A stretch of 64,000 nucleotides of DNA from Gammaproteobacteria bacterium (lineage in GTDB: Bacteria; Pseudomonadota; Gammaproteobacteria; SZUA-229): contig JAPHSS010000015.1 of assembly GCA_026195255.1 (NCBI GenBank), positions 1 through 64,000 of the forward strand, written 5' to 3'. Every line of letters starts with the position of its first letter. Within the stretch, counting starts at the first letter, position 1. The notes beneath the pieces were generated by a model, which saw only the letters and a program-made list of their open reading frames with translations, had not been told where the DNA came from and did not search any database. The position numbers were made by a program, and so were the translations under genes. Of the stretch, positions 60,801 to 64,000 are shown one piece after another.

Positions 60801-63440
60801 ACGCCTCTGGGCACGGTTGTAATTAATCAGTTAGAAGTTATAAGTGCTGAATTTCCGGATGAATTCTCAGATGAAGATGGTAACGATACAAATGGCGATC
60901 AGCCAACAGAAATTATTGTCGGTAATACGCAGCAATTAAGCATTAGTAAAGATGTATTTGTAGTTGGCGGTGGAACAGCGCAACCGGGCGCAATACTCGA
61001 GTACTTTATTCATGTAGAAAATAATGGCGCAAGTTCAATAGATCTTTCAAATATTAGTGCGGAAGTACTGAAAATATTTGATGATATTGATCAGACTAAT
61101 CTACTAACTTATGTTGCTGGATCTGCCCGCTTAAATGGTGTAGCAGACCCCAATATTGTATTTAACTCACCGCGTCTAATTGTTAATTACGACACAATGA
61201 AGCGTGCTTTAAGCCCTACATTTATGTTTGAGCCGGGTGATAGATTCACCGTAAGGTATCTTGCGCAAATAGATGCAACAGCTCAGCAAGGATTAACTAT
61301 TAGTAATACGGTTGCTGTTGACTGGGGCGCGCAACAGATACCCGCTGACAACTCTACTGCAATAAGTTGTAGTGGTGTAACGCAAAATGTAGATGCATGT
61401 TCTACTGTAGATTTAGCCGTTGGTGGTGCACCAGGTGTTGCAACGCTGAGTGGTAGCCTATGGCATGATTCGAACCTTGATGAACTACAGGATACAAATG
61501 AACGAGTTCTGGCAGGCTGGGAAATTGAAATCTATTTTGGTGCTGGATCAATTAACCCCGGTGATTATCTAGACTCAGTTTTTAGTGATGTGAATGGTAA
61601 TTACTCAATTCAGGGATTGGTACCAAATGATGGTGATACGCTGAAGTATGCATTGCGTTTCCGCCCGCCGGGTGCAAATGCAAATACTGCATCTTTGGGC
61701 ACAACTATTTCTCCGTTCTTTAGTGGAAATGGGCCGCAAACACTAACGTTCTTTGAAGTTGAACAAAGCTCTCATACACCATTAATTAGTTTGCCAATTC
61801 AACCTAATGGTGTGGCTTATGATTCAGTTTTAAGAACGCCTGTAACAGGTGCAGTTATGCAGCTGGTGAATAATGCAGGCACAGTTTTACCGGCAAGTTG
61901 TTTTGTTGATCCTATCCAGCAAAACCAGCAAACTGCCGGTGATGGTTATTATAAATTTGAATTGAACTTCAGTCAGGCGGAGTGTGTGGCAGGAGATGAT
62001 TATACAATTAATGTATTCCCGCCTGCAGGTTACTTCGATACAGACAGCGATCCGGCTACACCAAATATATCAGCGATTATTCCTCCGGCTGCAAGCTTGG
62101 CAGACCCGGGTTTTGACGCGGTTAGTTGTGCTAATGATCCTCTTCCAACAATTGAATGTGAGGTGCAAACCTCTGAATTTGCACCACCAATATCAATAGC
62201 TCCTCGAACAACAGGAACAGATTATTATCAAAAGTTTGTTTTCAATAATGGTCCAGGCGATGAGCAAATTTTTAACAATCATATTGCGCTTGACCCGGAG
62301 CTTGACAGTGCAATTTCAATAACTAAAACATCAGCGCTAGTTAATGTGACACGTGGGCAGCTAGTGCCGTATACCATTACATTAAGTAATACGTTAGCTG
62401 CACCTTTATATGATGTTGATGTAGTTGATCTGTTCCCATTTGGTTTTAAATATATAAATGGTTCTGGAAGAATACAAAAAGATAATGGGGACTATGTCAA
62501 AGTTGAACCTGTTTATGCACAAGGTGCGGTTGATGAAAACAATGTTAACCGTGTGCCAGAGAGTACAATCAATGACGAAATCGATGTTAGTCAAATAGTA
62601 GGTATAGAAACAACTCAGGATTATAGCAATGAAGCTAGAATGTTAACCTGGGGAAATATTGGGACAATTGATGCAAACTCAACGGTTAATATAAAACTAT
62701 TATTAGTTGTTGGTTCAGGTGTGGGCGAAGGTGAATATGTTAATCGGGCCGTTGCTAGAAATAACCAGACGACAGGGGCGTCTTCTTTAGTTGCCCAGGC
62801 AACGGTGCGAGTCGTGCCTGATCCAACTTTTGATTGTTCTGATGTTATCGGAAAAGTATTTGATGATAAAAACTTAAATGCCCACCAGGACGAAGGTGAA
62901 GAAGGCATACCGAATGTTCGTGTATTAACTGCTAAAGGTCTGGAAATTACCGGTGATGCACATGGGCGATTCCATCTGACCTGTGCCGTTGTACCTAATC
63001 CGGATAGAGGTTCTAACTTCATTATTAAACTTGATGAACGCAGTTTACCAAGTGGTTATCGTTTAACGACTGAGAATCCACGTGTGGTACGCGCTACTCG
63101 CGGTAAGATGGTTAAATTTAACTTTGGTGCAGCAATACATCGAGTTGTGCGTTTAGATATGGCTGATGCGGTATTTGAAGAAAATACCACAGAAATGCGT
63201 CCACAATGGTTGCCGCGTTTAGATCTATTGATCACTGAACTGGCTAAAGATCCATCATTATTACGATTGTCTTATCTTGCGGAAAATGAAAGCGAATCAG
63301 AAGTTAACGATCGTTTAGATGCGGTTAAAGAAGAAATAGAAAATCGTTGGCGAGAGTTGAACTGTTGTTATCAGTTAATGATTGAAACGGAAGTGTTCTG
63401 GCGTAAAGGCGGGCCGACAGGAGGGGAGTTTGATGAATAA
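48813..63440 (+). CDS. Giant DUF11-repeat exported protein with OmpA-like C terminus
   Basis: 4875 residues in one uninterrupted frame. The signal peptide is at 1-33 (cleavage after VYA). I count about 24 DUF11/TIGR01451-type beta-sandwich repeats. Each opens with a K(T/S)-type strand, a GD.L.Y.(I/V) segment and an N.G...AYD...I.D.(L/I)P motif. Repeats from about 54360 to 58900 alternate in two types with a period near 1 kb. An acidic Ca-type stretch (FDNDGLDNDGDGFID) begins near residue 1341. SdrD/CNA-B-like modules start near residues 4211 and 4673 (SLWHDSNLDELQDTNE, KVFDDKNLNAHQDEGE), and a degenerate OmpA-like domain occupies about 4779-4875. LPXTG, RTX and autotransporter signals are absent. 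It is likely a surface or periplasmic fibre or adhesin; secretion beyond Sec is unexplained. It overlaps the next gene by 8 bp. Confidence 0.92.
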   Translation: MLFTDTRLILKSVLITCVIISAVFLLSVKNVYAVANITASTSFVSADAARANASMDAAGTWNGSADVTNSTGDTFTLSIENTAGGAAVDDSAFDIDLSANVPAGFRLPTSPMAVSVTDSPGTCSNINGVTATQPGGAGNPVNFNIANNTNIAPGCTYNFILGLTTDDSAPFAASGLQSVGFAFTYNSINNVGGSQVNVPATQNIQVNPGNIALTKTSLTPIAANGQLVDFRVDLLSADTGGVFDVVFTDTLSANLNNLSFISLAAFDNTTNNPVAIPPNTPGPLSNQITFSYIPSNVRIEIGVRSTATVNPTDTNCPDMTNDGTAVERTGISASDFATVDFNLANSLQLTHDLVNSFCELCGVGTVRLTAQNAGGISLVNINLTEDLLASGLTYVAGSTQISIDGAAPIPAGNPIVSGANNQILNWTPAQIPQLGQLDSPFAVPAPPNPISIEFIFQVERAPGFNEEGLNFAVRNIQPSATYDLICGGISQNTTGALVELPIRQPVPQVVKQGRNIDAAQGAGAYADIVYGHIEDSVIWRVEVQNTGQADLEDLLIDDTIGGNFDINWICNSEATATTAAAATGGPAPAGCVSAGGGVRTSVLNFAVDDPFGNPGNDENGAFVDVTAAASGFIYYVGRIRASCTNQTNNADIEWGCEADSPPEGGLVTPATSGGVTPGFSIASFADLSAQVVTGGLDIAQAVTGVNVAQPVGSSGLVTITVTNLTGATVRNLDLTDTLPAEYVIDPTFVPTAVVTPFYGNNYLGMIDTINWDNEDVGNPLNNVAPHFVLTSSTSRPETTIAGDDVNLLRHGDVLTIQFRIVVIDPLRYDRVADLDVTTENQGDLTDPDSDFTVNNNVHINFDNICGQTGLTVPDSNQNFPVDIEDLDVSTSDALFILTNDPGTPLDLNTLVTNNGGHDADNYTVYITFGQAMTVQTAPAGCAVTTNPPPHPHWNQPTPIPATAAVYACNRPPIAPGVTDTITFSVIKAASPAVDDDLTFRADVIGEVTLSDGTPLTFPAPASIANTTPNLQLANNYTLDAVRARVMGFNLTKSAWYCTESGAVEPAPSVPPPATPAELNIQIGEDCNYFIESGGWFGFLTPGFTLIAVENVAVTDDLPDGQGFIPFGGTPYNFTNTTNISLTGANGGAGTTPLVETDITWNFNATGSGIVIKDEFFRVDFKTRLLNDIVDRDYAVAGVGPNLHSNLSLNTARTSFDAIFNSTNGDVTINVNDGAGIPGYPIPAVRQVTLTEIEPNIIVTKEVCNESRNGVGIGCSRFVPVINATDALDAGDSDNNYIYRVTLRNEAASGGVTRAPAFNVSITDVLDSSDLMLIAPGGAAPFDNDGLDNDGDGFIDTPAFGGNDIDGEFFSLTENVANGGTAATFVISHQHSNALDRIDPDDGLGGNDVVFYYRIDPDQAVAPLEVLDNTVTTTYDSLDGDFGNQNTPQLTNAENTAPNNSGRARIYTAVDAASSIQMLPLQTQRKAIIQVSNSVPGGPPQEVVVGEEIKYELHTLIPISNLRNFVIRDELPPGIRCMDTPVLQLNSNNSSGTGRNYAAAGFDPGGNITPTCTSTGTNDVVEWDLGNQELTTGTPGALFDFEIDFTARVENTDQVQEACNIRNGGSTGNAAVPAPAACSTDPTLARATYTNEVGDTITLNYESVDVVVREPVIAVTKSFLPVTDADADDILDVIVTATNNGSATAYNLQVLDDLTGANMTFLNVVGGTDPPDNIDVLTLGANQPIFSWNSVNPDFAIAPAEVKTFTFRVQVDDIVQPHEILDNTIEARWTSLPDVNTALPQIASPFTPRTLAIDGDEEGMRNGQLTGVGVASANPPNDYNDTATASVVVPELSIVKDELNPTIVPPALPVTPEIGAQKQFRITVSLPEGVTNNLTVVDDLAAAAESYFIENNVDFDITYTFNDIFSINGTDITAMAPADVEALFISFPADNGSGSTDATWNIGVVDTLSENDAATTAVNPQIIITYFARINNDTDTDAGDTLQNAATLNYSNGEDATVEIRTDDTPLITVTEPLLTLTKVVSNVTQPGLDPDGGDVLEYVITIDNTGDATAYDTNIVDTIPAGVTLVPAVTFTPTATINAGAVAGFISDPSGAPNGPLIWGRGNLDENLDIPAVGRLILTYRVTVDDAVEPLQSLDNSVVIDWTSLNGSSAQIDARERTGGADCSAIVLPNDYCAGPVVATQTVSNLNNITKTYNSDTFTPFNDSQLRIGDQVQYTLTLNFQEGTTPNTSIVDTIPNGMEFVGVVSVNANVGPAPFTNVAPFTHAPIATPVVTTGVGANTITWTLGDVVNVADNNPANNNFVIVYTAQVVNDELPIPQNTSTALLNSVDFNFDDVNNAPVTQIDSETITALEPQILLSDISKVRRNGILSGSPVTAGPSADAGGLGDIMDFELRACNSGLAPAYDLIIEDVLSTQMNETTIRAPGGALPSVTDPLVILNGVAATAGVEYVYTPPAGPAGTMRFTFNDAGNPLLPGQCAVVQLNIDNNVVGVNQSWDNSFQVVEYHSLDNSAPDADVNAAERETYNTLIGPVLFNMNTVAPIYPPTKTLVSPLAPAEATIGELVTYQVLVPNNVMTGTLFDLALTDTMSTSLTYVSSSVDTSAANAYNGTISDTGSINNQVNIVLDNDLLGGEQATINIVARVTNNASTNNATAAFGNTVNYSFAATSGGSPIIGGGDATDPLNDISIIEPDLVLQSKTVANITQPGNPPDAGDILRYTLTINASGGALFSDAFDVSIIDTLSLGLVYSGNSTISAGVGTISNPGTVGDGVSATQVMTWDLTNGSNIDIPEGTAGVTITYDVLVLDTVLANQDLTNSAVIQWTSLNGVDANERDGSGGINDYVNGPQTTTVTTTDNNSVSKTRLSDTSPALNAANDVRIGDIVDYQISLSLQEGTSNSVVLSDVLPQGLQYEGIVSINADTASPYVNVAPFTHTDILTASAVVVGDPLTGPSTVTWTLGDITNAGANDGNNDFVIIYRARVLDLVQTPLNNPASNIALQNNINFDYVIATGAAPTETDNETITIQQPNLTVAKTVLTQFGDLILVAGEQITYTVDIINNGQSPAYDVRLEDVIPAGIREGGITVLSTEVPIGNAVANLAPVYTPATGTAVWDFDTGVLDAYTIPAGQTLRLQYQVLADVGIGAGLSNLINTANVTVYHSFDNQAVPLVGGVTGVREIYGPTNTASAPGLSTPAPSPLNKANPANLNTSIGIPFTYRITVPDTPQATALYDVRILDNLDNLAPNVDLIFVDVQKVSVPGTWVPVNTGTPTNLVIEDAVNGIDILPGEQAVIDLTVVLRNSSNNVDGDTFINQASYTYQSVDGSVAPPNIGGPDSDIALTVVEPLAMTLEKTGPAVMTFGVPGTFTMNVQNIGSGPAYDLSISDVLPNPVAGGMCDTPPNNFSARVFQADGVTPVSIPLIENTHFTTTFVGAPTCTVTITMTDAAAEILPLNRLIVNYDATLDLDNINNATLDNVAATTQWFSGDTPAGVVVGEIRQYNEVISGATPGTPGTLDHEDIFTTTVASPELVIVKNVFNPVTGAPAFTAEPGEDVRYEITITNIGPVAATNFSLTDEPDRLNGAGFFNPGSMANINVSQGGADTSNTNINAGANAAGILDVRNLTLTDLTGGDNSLTIDFEMTLQSVIDSGTLVTNQAEVALVGFSALPSDDPNLPGATDPTQTIIGSIPTFRLLKTSQDVSGSVTVLQAGDILRYTITAQNIGAENAINTLLRDQVPANTTYVANTTTLNGLAIADPAAGISPLQNGILINAPEDLTPGAMRANSTATGNIATINFDVQINENVVNSTVISNQAYVGGDGVGSGAFSEQASDDPNTDIIGDPTRDVVGNVAIIDMQNTVELVVDNGTAGQVDPNDTLRYTITISNSGTVAANNVQLFDNVDLSLGIPALVGGVPADTNYVANSTFLNSVLLADVGVSSPLVSPTGVDISSADLPPPVQGAGVGTISPGQSAVLVYDVVVDGATPLGTVVINQLEVISAEFPDEFSDEDGNDTNGDQPTEIIVGNTQQLSISKDVFVVGGGTAQPGAILEYFIHVENNGASSIDLSNISAEVLKIFDDIDQTNLLTYVAGSARLNGVADPNIVFNSPRLIVNYDTMKRALSPTFMFEPGDRFTVRYLAQIDATAQQGLTISNTVAVDWGAQQIPADNSTAISCSGVTQNVDACSTVDLAVGGAPGVATLSGSLWHDSNLDELQDTNERVLAGWEIEIYFGAGSINPGDYLDSVFSDVNGNYSIQGLVPNDGDTLKYALRFRPPGANANTASLGTTISPFFSGNGPQTLTFFEVEQSSHTPLISLPIQPNGVAYDSVLRTPVTGAVMQLVNNAGTVLPASCFVDPIQQNQQTAGDGYYKFELNFSQAECVAGDDYTINVFPPAGYFDTDSDPATPNISAIIPPAASLADPGFDAVSCANDPLPTIECEVQTSEFAPPISIAPRTTGTDYYQKFVFNNGPGDEQIFNNHIALDPELDSAISITKTSALVNVTRGQLVPYTITLSNTLAAPLYDVDVVDLFPFGFKYINGSGRIQKDNGDYVKVEPVYAQGAVDENNVNRVPESTINDEIDVSQIVGIETTQDYSNEARMLTWGNIGTIDANSTVNIKLLLVVGSGVGEGEYVNRAVARNNQTTGASSLVAQATVRVVPDPTFDCSDVIGKVFDDKNLNAHQDEGEEGIPNVRVLTAKGLEITGDAHGRFHLTCAVVPNPDRGSNFIIKLDERSLPSGYRLTTENPRVVRATRGKMVKFNFGAAIHRVVRLDMADAVFEENTTEMRPQWLPRLDLLITELAKDPSLLRLSYLAENESESEVNDRLDAVKEEIENRWRELNCCYQLMIETEVFWRKGGPTGGEFDE

Positions 63441-64000
63441 ACTTTCCCTTAATATGAGAAACCTGCTTTGTGCCTGCGTCTTTGTTAATTCAACTGCGTA
63501 TGCAGAAACTAGCTGGCAAGATTTAATGGACTTTAATCAAAGTCCCGAAGGGCATATTGAATCGCCAGCTATTACTCTTGAGTCACATGATATAGGTGAG
63601 AATACGGAGCAGCACTTACCTCCATCAGCGGTATTTAATTTATGGATTCAGGATGAAACATTCTTTAGACCAAAAGAAGAAGACAGGGTTGAGTTACAGA
63701 AGGTTTTGCAAAAAGATGCTGAAACTTTCAAGCTTGAAAATGCGGTAAAACCAATACCTTTCAGTTCTGGGCAGGAAGTTATACCGGAGCAGTTTGTTAC
63801 TGAATTAAAACAGTTGCTCGATACCATGAAAAATCGTGCAAACGTACGGGTTCATTTTATAGGGCATAGTGATAACGATGCCTTAGGCGCTGCTTCAAAA
63901 GCAAAATATGGTGATAACATTGGTTTATCCCGTGCCCGTGCGGAAACCACGGCTGAATTTTTTCAACGAGTTTTAGATTTGCCGCCTGAATCGGTTTCAT
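63433..64000 (+). CDS. OmpA-family protein, 3' end outside the window
   Basis: 189 codons are visible, from an ATG that overlaps the end of the giant gene by 8 bases. A signal peptide ends TAYA at residue 24. An OmpA-like peptidoglycan-associated domain starts at about residue 107 (PIPFSSGQEVIPEQF). It carries the GHSD motif with Asp147 and LSRARA at 165-170, the residues that bind diaminopimelate in OmpA/Pal. Whether a barrel or more domains follow cannot be seen. Coupled translation suggests it is the partner or anchor of the giant repeat protein. Confidence 0.85.
   Translation, partial: MNKLSLNMRNLLCACVFVNSTAYAETSWQDLMDFNQSPEGHIESPAITLESHDIGENTEQHLPPSAVFNLWIQDETFFRPKEEDRVELQKVLQKDAETFKLENAVKPIPFSSGQEVIPEQFVTELKQLLDTMKNRANVRVHFIGHSDNDALGAASKAKYGDNIGLSRARAETTAEFFQRVLDLPPESVS

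Noticed and set aside
48813-63440. Giant ORF as a type I-secreted RTX adhesin or autotransporter
   Set aside because: There is an ordinary Sec signal peptide and no GGxGxD nonapeptide array, C-terminal type I signal or barrel; the C terminus is OmpA-like instead.

Overview
The window is chromosomal DNA of a gammaproteobacterium with moderate to low GC. The housekeeping gene order supports this: carA-carB-greA, yhbY, rlmE-ftsH, folP-glmM-tpiA-secG-tRNA-Leu(GAG), then tRNA-fMet-rimP-nusA-infB-rbfA-truB-rpsO-pnp. That is the classic gammaproteobacterial order, except that a complete 14-gene nuo operon sits between the two tRNA genes, as it does in Xanthomonas-type and several other non-enteric genomes. 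No genus can be assigned from this window alone.

Layout. 1-5450: pyrimidine/arginine precursor synthesis (carA, carB) and greA, with a 512-bp GxxExxY element bounded by 39-bp inverted repeats wedged between carA and carB. 5500-12610: yhbY (minus strand), rlmE, ftsH, folP, glmM, tpiA, secG. 12620-12940: a structured spacer and tRNA-Leu. 13250-27954: nuoA to nuoN. 28063-28773: an orphan periplasmic binding protein on the minus strand. 28902-38006: initiator tRNA, a decayed second copy of it, a strong terminator, then the rimP to pnp translation/transcription block. Its gaps hold palindromic MITE-like repeats on both sides of rbfA and between truB and rpsO.

38425-64000 is the accessory part and the most interesting one. 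A tightly spaced operon encodes a small exported protein, a TPR/coiled-coil periplasmic protein, a 1083-residue TPR lipoprotein, a small TPR protein, a 104-residue exported protein, a MotA/TolQ/ExbB channel protein, two different ExbD/TolR proteins and a TonB/AgmX-like transmembrane protein. In the first ExbD the usual proton-carrying Asp is Asn; the second keeps Asp. After a 534-bp gap follows one 14.6-kb gene for a 4875-residue exported protein. It consists mostly of about two dozen DUF11-type beta-sandwich repeats, then SdrD/CNA-B-like modules and a degenerate OmpA-like C terminus. It overlaps by 8 bp an OmpA-family gene that runs off the end of the window.

Working hypothesis: a proton-motive-force-driven trans-envelope machine (comparable in parts list to Tol, Exb and myxobacterial Agl/Glt systems) with TPR periplasmic scaffolds, next to a giant surface or periplasmic fibre protein and its OmpA-type partner. 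The parts are read from sequence. Their joint function, and any link between the two transcription blocks, is inference.
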